Shown here piece after piece: positions 15,344 to 23,470 of a DNA stretch of 64,000 bases. The notes beneath the pieces were generated by a model. It was not told the DNA's origin. It ran no database searches and was given only the letters and a program-made list of their open reading frames with translations. A program made the translations under genes and the position numbers. Origin of the DNA: Pedobacter yulinensis (GTDB lineage: Bacteria > Bacteroidota > Bacteroidia > Sphingobacteriales > Sphingobacteriaceae); assembly GCF_003029735.1 (NCBI RefSeq), contig NZ_KZ686268.1, positions 790,388 through 854,387 on the forward strand, in the 5' to 3' direction. Numbering within the stretch: position 1 is the first letter of the stretch; each line of letters begins with the position of its first letter.

Positions 15344-15787
15344 ATGAATGAAATTCTGAAAAGTGCCCACTCGGGCTGGCGTTATGTCGTTCTATTGCTC
15401 CTTATTGCGGCGGTATTCCAGGCGCTTGGCGGCTGGACAGGCAAAAAATCTTACAGCGAGGGTAACCGGAAGCTGAACCTGTTTACCCTGATCAGTGCGC
15501 ATATCCAGCTGCTGCTCGGCCTGGCGCTCTATTTCCTGAACGGCTGGTTTAGGGCGGACAGCTCTGCCGCCATTGCACGTTACTGGAAAATGGAACACAT
15601 TTCCATGATGCTGCTGGCAGTCATTCTGATCACTGTTGGTAATGCGCGTTCGAAAAAGGGTGCAGATGGGGTGGCCAAACACAAAACAATCGCTATTTTC
15701 TTTGGTATTGCATTGGTTTTGGTGCTTGTTGCCATTTATTTGATGACCAAAAGTGATCCTTCCAGAACATTCTTTGGGGTTTCTTAA
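15344..15787 (+). CDS. Four-helix inner-membrane protein with conserved histidines
   Basis: 147 residues with four predicted transmembrane segments (about 12-32, 46-68, 83-101, 112-134). Histidines lie in or near the helices (SAHSGWRY, SAHIQLL, KMEHISMM, AKHKTIAI), a pattern reminiscent of cytochrome b-type haem ligands, but I cannot show haem binding. Proteins of this kind are widespread in Bacteroidota without firm function. It precedes the trp leader, with a separate promoter between them. Confidence 0.65.
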   Translation: MNEILKSAHSGWRYVVLLLLIAAVFQALGGWTGKKSYSEGNRKLNLFTLISAHIQLLLGLALYFLNGWFRADSSAAIARYWKMEHISMMLLAVILITVGNARSKKGADGVAKHKTIAIFFGIALVLVLVAIYLMTKSDPSRTFFGVS

Positions 15788-15801
15788 ATTTTAACAAATA
15801 T

Positions 15802-15831
15802 TTTGCTTTTTTAAAATTCTTTCTATTTTTG
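15802..15831 (+). promoter_or_regulatory. Promoter of the trp operon
   Basis: TTTG at 15802-15805 and TATTTTTG at 15824-15831 (18-bp gap) match the Bacteroidota promoter consensus. The expected start site is almost at the ATG of the leader peptide. Confidence 0.7.
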
Positions 15832-15837
15832 CTCCCC

Positions 15838-15906
15838 ATGATCAGCAATTCACATACATGGCAATGGCCAGGCAACCCTAAAAAGCGTTGTGCACTGTGT
15901 GTATAA
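15838..15906 (+). CDS. trpL: trp leader peptide
   Basis: A 22-codon reading frame, MISNSHTWQWPGNPKKRCALCV, with two Trp codons separated by one residue (positions 8 and 10). It lies directly upstream of a terminator hairpin and trpE, the classic layout for ribosome-mediated attenuation: stalling at Trp codons would favour read-through. The ATG is very close to the predicted transcription start, so translation may need little or no leader. Confidence 0.8.
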   Translation: MISNSHTWQWPGNPKKRCALCV

Positions 15907-15942
15907 GATATATTGATCGATCTAAACCTAAAACCACATTGA

Positions 15943-15978
15943 AGCCCGACGTAGAACCACACGTCGGGCTTTTTATTT
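15943..15978 (+). terminator. trp attenuator terminator
   Basis: AGCCCGACGT (15943-15952) and ACGTCGGGCT (15961-15970) form a perfect 10-bp stem with an 8-nt loop, followed by TTTTATTT, 10 nt before the trpE start. Together with the Trp-codon leader peptide this is a transcription attenuator. Confidence 0.9.
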
Positions 15979-15987
15979 AAACACCAC

Positions 15988-17394
15988 ATGAACATTTATA
16001 AAATTAACACCACATACAAAAAGATGCTCGCCGACACCACCACGCCGGTGAGTATTTACCTGCGGCTGCGTGATGTGTTTCCCAACAGCATCTTGCTTGA
16101 AAGTTCCGATTACCACAGCCGGGAAAACAGCATGAGTTTTGTATGCGCCGACCCTGTTGCCGGCATTGTGCTGAACAACGGCTTGCTGGAGGCGTATTTT
16201 CCTGACGGGTCGCGCGAGCAGAATGAACAACCGGGAAACATTGTCGACGAGGTAGCCGCTTTTAAATCGCGCTTTGAAGAAACAGTATTTCCGGAGATCA
16301 AATTCCTGAGCGGCGGCCTTTTTGGCTACTTCACCTGGAATGCCGTACAGCGTTTTGAAGATATACGTCTGAACGGGTCGATCCCCGAAGAAGACCGCAT
16401 CCCAGACATGCAGTACCATGTATACAGGTATATCATCGCGATCGATCATTTCAAAAATGAGATCACGCTTTTTAAAAACACGTTTAATGGCGAGGTACGC
16501 GAAGACCTGGACAAAATCGAATACCTGATCCAGAACAAGAACTTCCCGGAATACAGCTTCAGGACCGAGGGCGGCGAACAATCAAACCTGAGCGATGACG
16601 AGTTCAAGGAAATGGTGCTGAAAATGCAGAAACACATCATGCGGGGTGATGTGTTCCAGATCGTGCCTTCGCGGGCTTACAGGCAGGGCTTCCTGGGCGA
16701 TGAATTTAATGTATACCGGTGTTTGCGTTCCATCAACCCGTCGCCTTACCTCTTTTACTTCGATTACGGTAATTTCAAGCTGTTTGGCTCGTCGCCCGAG
16801 GCACAGATTACGATCAAGGACCAGGTGGCCAGCATTTTTCCGATCGCAGGCACTTTCAGGCGCACCGGCAATGATGTGGAAGACGCGGCGCTTGCACGAA
16901 AACTAGAAGAGGACCCGAAAGAAAGCGCCGAACATGTCATGCTGGTCGACCTGGCCCGCAATGACCTGAGCCGCAACTGCCGCAATGTGCAGGTCCGGTC
17001 GTTTAAACAGGTGCAATACTATTCACATTTGATCCACCTTGTATCGCAGGTCAGCGGCGAACTGCACGATGCCACGGCTGCGTTCAAGATTGTGGCAGAT
17101 ACCTATCCGGCCGGAACGCTGAGCGGCGCGCCGAAGTACCGGGCCATGGAACTGATCGATGCCTATGAAAAGAACGGCCGGAATTTTTATGCCGGAGCCA
17201 TCGGTTTTATGGGTTTCAACGAAGATTTTAACCATGCCATCATGATCCGTACGTTTATGAGCAAGAACAATCAGCTTCATTACAGGGCGGGCGCCGGTAT
17301 CGTGGCCGATTCGGTGCCTGAGAGCGAACTGCAGGAAGTGAACAACAAAATTGCGGCGCTGCGCAAAGCCATCCTGATGGCTGCAGAACTTTAA
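15988..17394 (+). CDS. trpE: Anthranilate synthase component I
   Basis: Converts chorismate to anthranilate with ammonia from TrpG, the first committed tryptophan step. 468 residues, usual TrpE length. Visible family motifs: N-terminal LLESSD (part of the Trp feedback-binding region), QIVPSRAY, SPEAQITI, FPIAGTFRRTGN, VMLVDLARNDLSR, TYPAGTLSGAPK, and GAIGFMGF. The LESSD region and the attenuator argue for TrpE over PabB. First structural gene of a trpE-trpG-trpC cluster. Confidence 0.95.
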   Translation: MNIYKINTTYKKMLADTTTPVSIYLRLRDVFPNSILLESSDYHSRENSMSFVCADPVAGIVLNNGLLEAYFPDGSREQNEQPGNIVDEVAAFKSRFEETVFPEIKFLSGGLFGYFTWNAVQRFEDIRLNGSIPEEDRIPDMQYHVYRYIIAIDHFKNEITLFKNTFNGEVREDLDKIEYLIQNKNFPEYSFRTEGGEQSNLSDDEFKEMVLKMQKHIMRGDVFQIVPSRAYRQGFLGDEFNVYRCLRSINPSPYLFYFDYGNFKLFGSSPEAQITIKDQVASIFPIAGTFRRTGNDVEDAALARKLEEDPKESAEHVMLVDLARNDLSRNCRNVQVRSFKQVQYYSHLIHLVSQVSGELHDATAAFKIVADTYPAGTLSGAPKYRAMELIDAYEKNGRNFYAGAIGFMGFNEDFNHAIMIRTFMSKNNQLHYRAGAGIVADSVPESELQEVNNKIAALRKAILMAAEL

Positions 17395-17427
17395 TCAGGA
17401 ATGGCTGCATATTCAAGAAAAGAAAAA

Positions 17428-17997
17428 ATGAAGAAGATACTTGTTATAGATAACTACGACAGTTTTACTTACAACCTCGTTCATCTGGTGCACGAGGCCG
17501 GTTACGATACCGAAGTATGGAGAAATGACAAATTCGAACTGGCCGCTGTGGCAAACTTCGATAAGGTACTGCTCTCGCCAGGACCAGGCATTCCCAAAGA
17601 GGCCGGGCTGTTGCTCGACGTGATCAGAACCTATGCACCCAGCAAAAGTATTTTTGGGGTTTGCCTGGGGCAACAGGCCATTGCAGAGGCATTTGGCGGC
17701 TCACTGAGCAACCTTGGGCGGCCCATGCACGGAATTGCCACGCCGGTCAACGTAACAAATTCGGCAGAACCCTTGTTTAAAGATTGTCCGCAGAGCTTTA
17801 AGGTTGGCCGTTACCATTCCTGGGTTGTTAATCATGCAGACCTGCCGGAAGAACTGCAGGTAACTGCCACAGACGAATCTGGAGGCATCATGGCGCTGAG
17901 CCACAAAACTCTGGATGTGCGCGGTGTACAGTTTCATCCGGAAAGCGTGCTTACAGAGTATGGTAAACAGATGATGAAAAACTGGCTGGAAGCATAA
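17428..17997 (+). CDS. trpG: Anthranilate synthase component II (glutamine amidotransferase)
   Basis: Class I glutamine amidotransferase of 189 residues that supplies ammonia to TrpE. The nucleophile Cys is in FGVCLGQQAIAE and the His-Glu pair in VQFHPESVLTEYG; the oxyanion strand reads LLSPGPGIP. Start taken at ATG 17428 (MKKILVIDNYDSFTYN), the standard beginning, instead of the ATG at 17401 which would add nine unmatched residues. It lies 33 bp after trpE and 12 bp before trpC, so no trpD is present between them. Confidence 0.95.
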   Translation: MKKILVIDNYDSFTYNLVHLVHEAGYDTEVWRNDKFELAAVANFDKVLLSPGPGIPKEAGLLLDVIRTYAPSKSIFGVCLGQQAIAEAFGGSLSNLGRPMHGIATPVNVTNSAEPLFKDCPQSFKVGRYHSWVVNHADLPEELQVTATDESGGIMALSHKTLDVRGVQFHPESVLTEYGKQMMKNWLEA

Positions 17998-18009
17998 CGG
18001 ACAAGCAAA

Positions 18010-18792
18010 ATGAACATTTTAGAAAAAATAGTAGCAAGAAAAAAAGAAGAAATTGCCATAGCCAAAGCACAGATCAGCAAGGAGGCCCTGTGCCGCTCTG
18101 CCGCATTTGCGCGCAAGCCGCTTTCGTTCCGGGAGTTTTTGCTGGCGCCAGACCGCACGGGCATTATTGCAGAATTTAAGCGCCGGTCGCCATCAAAAGG
18201 ACTTATTAATGGCACCGCAGGGGTTGCTGATGTAACCAGGGCGTACAATGCAAGCGGGGCATCGGCTTTATCTGTACTGACCGACACCGATTTTTTCGGG
18301 GGCACAGCGAAGGACCTGATTGCGGCGCGCGAGGCCAACGATATACCGGTGCTGCGGAAAGACTTTATGATAGACCCGTACCAGGTGTATGAAGCCCGGG
18401 CCATGGGCGCAGACATGATCCTGCTTATTGCGGCCATCCTAAACCCGGCCGAAATTGAAAGCCTGAGTAATCTGGCCAAAGAACTTGACCTGAACGTGTT
18501 GCTGGAAGTACACAACCTGGAAGAGCTGGAACGCAGCCTGGTCGGATCAATTGACGCCGTAGGGGTGAACAACCGGAACCTGGCCGACTTCAGTGTAGAT
18601 ATCCGGACGTCATTTGACCTGGTTAACCACATCCCTAATGATTACCTCAAGGTCTCGGAAAGCGCCATCAGTGCTCCTGAAACCATAGGCGAGCTGCGTG
18701 CGGCGGGTTTCCAGGGCTTCCTGATCGGGGAGAACTTTATGAAAACGGCAGACCCCGGCGCAGCGGCACGCGATTTCATGGGGCAGCTTTAA
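18010..18792 (+). CDS. trpC: Indole-3-glycerol phosphate synthase
   Basis: 260-residue TIM-barrel enzyme that closes the indole ring from CdRP. Motifs: IIAEFKRRSPSKG (catalytic Lys), ALSVLTDTDFFGG, VLRKDFMIDPYQVYEARAMGAD, LEVHN, VGVNNRNL, and ESAI near the phosphate site. It directly follows trpG. Monofunctional: no TrpF domain is fused. trpD, trpF, trpB and trpA are not in the window; the next gene is hflX, so the pathway is split in this genome. Confidence 0.95.
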   Translation: MNILEKIVARKKEEIAIAKAQISKEALCRSAAFARKPLSFREFLLAPDRTGIIAEFKRRSPSKGLINGTAGVADVTRAYNASGASALSVLTDTDFFGGTAKDLIAAREANDIPVLRKDFMIDPYQVYEARAMGADMILLIAAILNPAEIESLSNLAKELDLNVLLEVHNLEELERSLVGSIDAVGVNNRNLADFSVDIRTSFDLVNHIPNDYLKVSESAISAPETIGELRAAGFQGFLIGENFMKTADPGAAARDFMGQL

Positions 18793-18859
18793 GCAGGCCC
18801 CGAGAAATCAAGAACACAGCGGGGCAGAGGCATTTATCTTCGTAACTTTGAAGAACAAC

Positions 18860-20053
18860 ATGGGAAAACAGAAATTTTATGATACAGCAGTAAAACAGGA
18901 ACGCGCGGTTCTTGTAGGCGTCATTACGCCGAACAGCAGCGAAGAGCAGGAGCGGGAATACCTCGAAGAGCTGGCATTTCTGGTCGACACGGCCGGTGGG
19001 AAAGTTGAAAAAACCTTTACGCAAAAAATGCTGCGGCCCGAGCGGGCAACCTTTGTAGGCAGCGGCAAGCTGGAAGAGATCAAGGCCTATGTGCAGTCTG
19101 AAGAAATCGATATGGTGGTTTTCGATGATGAGCTGACGCCTTCGCAGCTTCGCAACATTGAGCGCGAACTGCAGGTTAAAATCCTTGACCGCAGTAACCT
19201 GATCCTCGATATTTTCGCAGAACGCGCGCAAACCGCCCAGGCCAAAACCCAGGTTGAACTGGCACAGCTGCAATACATGCTGCCCAGGCTGACCCGCATG
19301 TGGACGCACCTGGAACGGCAAAAAGGGGGTATCGGGATGCGCGGGCCGGGCGAGACGCAGATTGAGACAGACAGGCGCATCATTCTGAGTAAGATCTCGC
19401 TTTTCAAAGAGCGGCTTAAACAGATAGACAAACAGAACGAGACACAGCGGAAAAGCCGCGGCCAGTTGATCCGTGTAGCGCTGGTCGGGTACACAAACGT
19501 AGGCAAATCGACCATCATGAACATGCTGTCGAAGTCTGAGGTGTTTGCAGAAAACAAGCTGTTTGCAACACTCGACACCACCGTGCGCAAGGTTGTGATA
19601 GACAATGTGCCTTTCCTGCTTTCAGATACGGTCGGTTTTATACGCAAGCTTCCCCACCACCTGGTCGAATGTTTTAAGTCGACGCTTGACGAGGTTCGGG
19701 AAGCAGATATACTGATCCATGTGGTCGATGTATCGCACCCCGGGTTTGAAGACCAGATCAATACCGTGAATGAGACGCTGAAAGACCTGGGTGCACGCGA
19801 CAAGGAAACGATTGTCGTATTTAATAAGATCGATGCGTATACGCCGCCCGATGAAGACGACCTGGTGGCGCTGGAGAACGGCAAAATGTCGCTCGCAGAT
19901 TTTCAGAACACGTGGATGGCGCAGCACAATGCACCGGCCATTTTTATATCGGCAACAGAGAAAGAGAACGTTGAGGCGTTCAGGCAGTTGTTGTACGACC
20001 GGGTGAAGGCGGTGCATACGGAGCGCTACCCTTACGATAATTTGTTATATTAG
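18860..20053 (+). CDS. hflX: GTPase HflX
   Basis: 397-residue ribosome-associated GTPase involved in rescue of stalled or stressed ribosomes. N-terminal HflX domain (about 10-190, with FVGSGKLEEIKAYV and GPGETQIETDRR), then a G domain: G1 VGYTNVGKST, G3 DTVGF, G4 NKID, G5 SATEKEN. I use ATG 18860; the in-frame TTG 12 nt upstream is a weaker choice. A GGCCGGCA-TC-TGCCGGCC hairpin (20098-20115) lies between it and rbfA. Confidence 0.95.
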   Translation: MGKQKFYDTAVKQERAVLVGVITPNSSEEQEREYLEELAFLVDTAGGKVEKTFTQKMLRPERATFVGSGKLEEIKAYVQSEEIDMVVFDDELTPSQLRNIERELQVKILDRSNLILDIFAERAQTAQAKTQVELAQLQYMLPRLTRMWTHLERQKGGIGMRGPGETQIETDRRIILSKISLFKERLKQIDKQNETQRKSRGQLIRVALVGYTNVGKSTIMNMLSKSEVFAENKLFATLDTTVRKVVIDNVPFLLSDTVGFIRKLPHHLVECFKSTLDEVREADILIHVVDVSHPGFEDQINTVNETLKDLGARDKETIVVFNKIDAYTPPDEDDLVALENGKMSLADFQNTWMAQHNAPAIFISATEKENVEAFRQLLYDRVKAVHTERYPYDNLLY

Positions 20054-20097
20054 TCAAGAACCGGCGAGTCTGGAAGGGCCGTCGAATTATTCATTCC

Positions 20098-20115
20098 GGC
20101 CGGCATCTGCCGGCC
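20098..20115 (+). other. GC-rich intercistronic hairpin
   Basis: A perfect 8-bp stem (GGCCGGCA/TGCCGGCC) with a 2-nt loop, 17 nt before rbfA. No T-run follows, so it is more likely a 3'-end stabiliser for hflX mRNA than a terminator. Confidence 0.45.
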
Positions 20116-20131
20116 AGGAAAATTCAGAGAT

Positions 20132-20500
20132 ATGGAAAGTAAACGTCAGCAGAAATTTGCAGGAGTTATACAGGAAGAACTGGCACAGATCTTCCGGAAG
20201 GAAGGGTCGGCCTATCTGCCCAATACGCTGGTCACCATTACCCGGGTTCGGGTTTCGCCAGACCTGGCTATTGCCAAAGTTTACCTCAGTTTTTTAAACA
20301 GCCCGAACACGTCGCTGGCTGTAAATACCGTGAACGCGCATGCCGGGGAGATCAGGTACAAGCTGGGCGCCCGCATTCGCCACCAGGTACGCGTTATCCC
20401 CGAACTCAGTTTCTTCGTGGATGATACGAACGAGTATGTTGAGCGTATGGACCAGCTTTTTGACAAGATCGCAAAGGAACGGAAAGACCAGGAAGACTAA
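20132..20500 (+). CDS. rbfA: Ribosome-binding factor A
   Basis: 122-residue KH-fold assembly factor for the 30S subunit. N-terminal SKRQQKFAGVIQEELAQIF and C-terminal LGARIRHQVRVIPELSFFVDD match the family (the IRHQ...RVVPELxFxxD signature). Stop overlaps the ATG of the next gene by one base, so downstream translation is coupled. Confidence 0.95.
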   Translation: MESKRQQKFAGVIQEELAQIFRKEGSAYLPNTLVTITRVRVSPDLAIAKVYLSFLNSPNTSLAVNTVNAHAGEIRYKLGARIRHQVRVIPELSFFVDDTNEYVERMDQLFDKIAKERKDQED

Positions 20501-21141
20501 TGATCCCGGGAAAGCGCCTGCGCGAACCAGTTAACTTCTACACCCATTTTATTCCTGCTTTGCTGGCGCTGCCCGCGGGCTGGACGCTCTTCGTACACGC
20601 GGCCAGCACGACTGCACAGGTAGCTGCGCTGGTATACGGAATTGGCACCTGCCTGCTTTTTGCTGTTAGCGCGGTTTACCATGGTTACCCCAGAAGTGAA
20701 TACGGCATTCGTTTCTGGCAAAAGTTCGATCACTGCTGCATCTACCTGATGATTGCAGGCTCATACACCCCCACCGCCCTGCTGGTTTTCGATGGCTGGC
20801 TGCGCTGGGGACTGTTCGCATTGGTCTGGCTGGTGGCGATAACCGGCTGCCTGCTTAAGATCTTCAACCGGCTGAAAAGTGCCGGCATTTCGTTGGCGCT
20901 ATACATCTTAATGGGATGCCTCATTATTCCCCTGTTGTATAAAATGTCTGCCGCTCTGCCCGGAAGGGCAATTTTCTGGTTGCTTCTCGGCGGCGCTTTT
21001 TACATCGGCGGAACTTATTTTTATGCAAAGGACCGGCAGATGTACCGTTGGATACACAGCCACGAGCTGTGGCATCTGTTTGTAACCGGGGGCGCCCTGG
21101 CACATTATGTTTACAATTACGCTTACTTATTCAAACGCTGA
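20500..21141 (+). CDS. Hemolysin III / PAQR-family membrane protein
   Basis: 213 residues with seven transmembrane helices. Conserved PAQR-type His/Asp/Ser features are visible: SAVYHGYPRSE, FDHCCIYLMIAGSYTPTALL, and HSHELWHLFVTGGALAH. Related proteins (hemolysin III, YqfA) are intramembrane putative metal hydrolases; the name hemolysin reflects one historical assay. Start and stop overlap both neighbours by one base. Confidence 0.9.
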   Translation: MIPGKRLREPVNFYTHFIPALLALPAGWTLFVHAASTTAQVAALVYGIGTCLLFAVSAVYHGYPRSEYGIRFWQKFDHCCIYLMIAGSYTPTALLVFDGWLRWGLFALVWLVAITGCLLKIFNRLKSAGISLALYILMGCLIIPLLYKMSAALPGRAIFWLLLGGAFYIGGTYFYAKDRQMYRWIHSHELWHLFVTGGALAHYVYNYAYLFKR

Positions 21142-21830
21142 TGACGAGCCATCCATTAGCCGGGGCGTTAGATCAATACCGTGAATCATTTAGCCAGGTT
21201 GTTCCCTTTGACCCCGGACGTGACAGCCTGTACAGGCTCGACCTGACCCTGCAAAATTCTTTACTTAACGAGCAGATCTATACAGATACCACGCTGTTTT
21301 CCCGCTGGATCAACGAAATGCTTCGTGCGCATGGCGCACGATACGGCATTGGCGGATACGCTGAACACCGGGATATTTATGCTAAAAGTGACCATTTCGA
21401 CGCTTCCGGCGAGCCACGACGCCTGCATTTGGGCGTAGACATTTGGGGACCGGCGGGAACACCTGTATTTAATTTTTATGATGCAGTTGTACACAGCTTT
21501 GCCGACAATAACCGCAATGGCGACTATGGGGCTACGATCATTTTGAAATATGAACTTGGCGGTCATGCTTTCCATGCCTTGTACGGCCACCTGAACCGGG
21601 CCGCTCTGGCGGGACTACAAAAGGGCGGGTTCGTTCCGGCCGGAAAACAAATTGCCAGCTTAGGCGTTCCACAAGAGAATGGCAACTGGCCGCCCCATCT
21701 TCATTTCCAGCTTATTATTGACATGAAAGGGATGGCGGGAGACTTTCCTGGTGTTTGCCGTTACAGCGAGCGGGATATTTTCCTGGCCAATTGCCCTGAT
21801 CCCCAGGTAATTTTGTCGGCTGGTTTCTGA
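21141..21830 (+). CDS. M23-family (LytM) metallopeptidase
   Basis: 229 residues with a LytM/M23 domain over residues about 85-220: Zn ligands in RLHLGVDIWGPAGTPV (H and D) and PHLHFQL (HxH), with ALYGHLN between. Such enzymes cut peptidoglycan peptide bridges. No clear signal peptide is seen, which is unusual for a wall hydrolase. Start ATG 21141 overlaps the upstream stop; a longer reading frame would run inside the hemolysin gene. Confidence 0.85.
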   Translation: MTSHPLAGALDQYRESFSQVVPFDPGRDSLYRLDLTLQNSLLNEQIYTDTTLFSRWINEMLRAHGARYGIGGYAEHRDIYAKSDHFDASGEPRRLHLGVDIWGPAGTPVFNFYDAVVHSFADNNRNGDYGATIILKYELGGHAFHALYGHLNRAALAGLQKGGFVPAGKQIASLGVPQENGNWPPHLHFQLIIDMKGMAGDFPGVCRYSERDIFLANCPDPQVILSAGF

Positions 21831-21858
21831 TCGTGTACCCCATTGTGTAAATTTTTGT

Positions 21859-22518
21859 ATGAAAAAGCTATTGGTTTTTTTTCTGTTCCTTTCGCTCGGC
21901 GGCATGGCGCAGCAGCCTGTTTTCAGAACGGGAAAACATACGCTGGAAAGTTTCCTGGCCAGCAACACTGTTTATCCGGCCTACTCGCGCCAAAACTGTA
22001 TTGGCGGGACGGTTGTCGTGGCATTTAAATTAGATAAAAAAGGCGATGTGTTCTCTTCGCGTGTTGTTCGCGGAGTCGGGACCGATCTGGACGATGAGGC
22101 GCTCAGGCTGGTGCGCATGACCCGTGGCAAATGGAGTCTTCCTGCCGGGTTCGACACCACGACTTTGGTTTCGGTACCGGTTAACTTTAAGGTGTCTGGT
22201 GCCAACTGCGATCAAAAAAGTGTGGCAGAGATCAGGCAGGCCATTCAGGCTTACCGGAATGAACAGGAACTGACCAACGCCGTGCTCAATTATTACCGCA
22301 ACAAAGAGCAGGGGAAGGCGCCTGCAGGCGAAGAACAGCGGATCAGGAGCATACAGCAGGAGTTGGGTTATGATGACGAGTATTACGACCAACGCATCAG
22401 CGCTGGTCTGAAGAAGATCAAACAAGGCGACCACGAAGGGGCTTGTGAAGATTTCAGGTTCGTGAAATACATGGGCTCGTCGAAAGCCGACACACACCTC
22501 GAGAAATATTGCAGGTAA
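21859..22518 (+). CDS. Secreted protein with TonB C-terminal-like domain
   Basis: 219 residues. Signal peptide MKKLLVFFLFLSLGGMAQ, then a TonB C-terminal-like fold (about 30-115: YPAYSRQNCIGGTVVVAFKLDKKGDV, then DDEALRLVR), followed by a helical tail resembling tetratricopeptide or coiled sequence with ISAGLKKIKQGDHEGACEDFRFV. It has no N-terminal membrane anchor or Pro-rich linker, so it is not a classical TonB. Function unknown. Confidence 0.7.
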   Translation: MKKLLVFFLFLSLGGMAQQPVFRTGKHTLESFLASNTVYPAYSRQNCIGGTVVVAFKLDKKGDVFSSRVVRGVGTDLDDEALRLVRMTRGKWSLPAGFDTTTLVSVPVNFKVSGANCDQKSVAEIRQAIQAYRNEQELTNAVLNYYRNKEQGKAPAGEEQRIRSIQQELGYDDEYYDQRISAGLKKIKQGDHEGACEDFRFVKYMGSSKADTHLEKYCR

Positions 22519-22521
22519 CCT

Positions 22522-23400
22522 TTAACCGGCTTCAGGTTCAGGTTGCGGCAACACCACGCAGATCGCACCCGGTAAAATTTTCGCTTCAACTTCGGTAATC
22601 TTCCCCATGTATTCACCATCGACCTGGAAATGGGCCTTGTGCCTGCTCCTGATGTGGAGTGACCGAGTCTGAAAAAACTCGACCTTTTTCGGATTAAAGC
22701 CCTTCTGCGTAAAACGCATTTTAAGCACTTCCAGCACAGAATAGGTCTTGACCAGGACCACCTCGAACAGGTCGTCGTCAAGCCGGCCTATGGGATTGAT
22801 CTTGACACCCGTTCCATACATGGTGGCATTGGCCACCACAACCATGGCAGCCGCCGAACGGACACGTTCATTGCCCATTTCGAGTTCCACTTCCATTTTT
22901 TGGTGGTTCCAAAGTGCATGCCAGGCAGCTTTGGCATAACCAAGCATGCCGCGGTGAGACAGGTCGTCAAATTTCTTAACGATGTACGCGTTAAAGCCGA
23001 GGTCAGCCAGGTGAATGCAAAGTTCGTTGTTGATGCTGATGGCATGTATGCTGGTTGGCTGTCCGTTCACTGCAATCTCGAGCGCCGCTTCGGTCTCTAC
23101 GGGAATCCCCAGTTCTTTGGCCATACCGTTTGCGGAACCGGTAGGTATAATGCCCATAGGTTTTTTACTTTCCAGCAGGCATTCGGCAACCAGTTTCAGC
23201 GTACCATCGCCGCCGGCGGCAATGATGCGGTCGGCGTTTACCCGCTCAATCTCTGCCTTAATGTCGCTGATGCGACAGTCCTTCTTCAGTTCATAAATAT
23301 GTATGGTATGTTTTGACTGAGCGAACCAGGCATCGATCACCGCTCGCAGGTCCTGGTCATCCTGGCCGGAACCGGGGTTAATGATAAAGTGTAAAATCAT
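22522..23400 (-). CDS. Diacylglycerol/sphingolipid kinase-family lipid kinase (YegS/DgkB-like)
   Basis: 292 residues, NAD-kinase-like fold. ATP site motifs: IINPGSGQDD at the N-terminus, AAGGDGTLKLVAECLL (GGDGT), and PTGSANGMAKELGI. The C-terminal domain is the usual beta-sandwich (GVKINPIGRLDDDLFEVVLV). Phosphorylates a lipid such as diacylglycerol or a sphingoid base at the membrane. Start placed at ATG 23400; two upstream in-frame ATGs (23421, 23439) are possible. Divergent from the App1-like gene. Confidence 0.88.
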   Translation of the reverse strand: MILHFIINPGSGQDDQDLRAVIDAWFAQSKHTIHIYELKKDCRISDIKAEIERVNADRIIAAGGDGTLKLVAECLLESKKPMGIIPTGSANGMAKELGIPVETEAALEIAVNGQPTSIHAISINNELCIHLADLGFNAYIVKKFDDLSHRGMLGYAKAAWHALWNHQKMEVELEMGNERVRSAAAMVVVANATMYGTGVKINPIGRLDDDLFEVVLVKTYSVLEVLKMRFTQKGFNPKKVEFFQTRSLHIRSRHKAHFQVDGEYMGKITEVEAKILPGAICVVLPQPEPEAG

Positions 23401-23470
23401 GGGATCCCGGGGCTGTTCCATCTTGCCGTTTATTATCAAACAAGCCAGAAGGAATACTGTTTGTTTTTGT

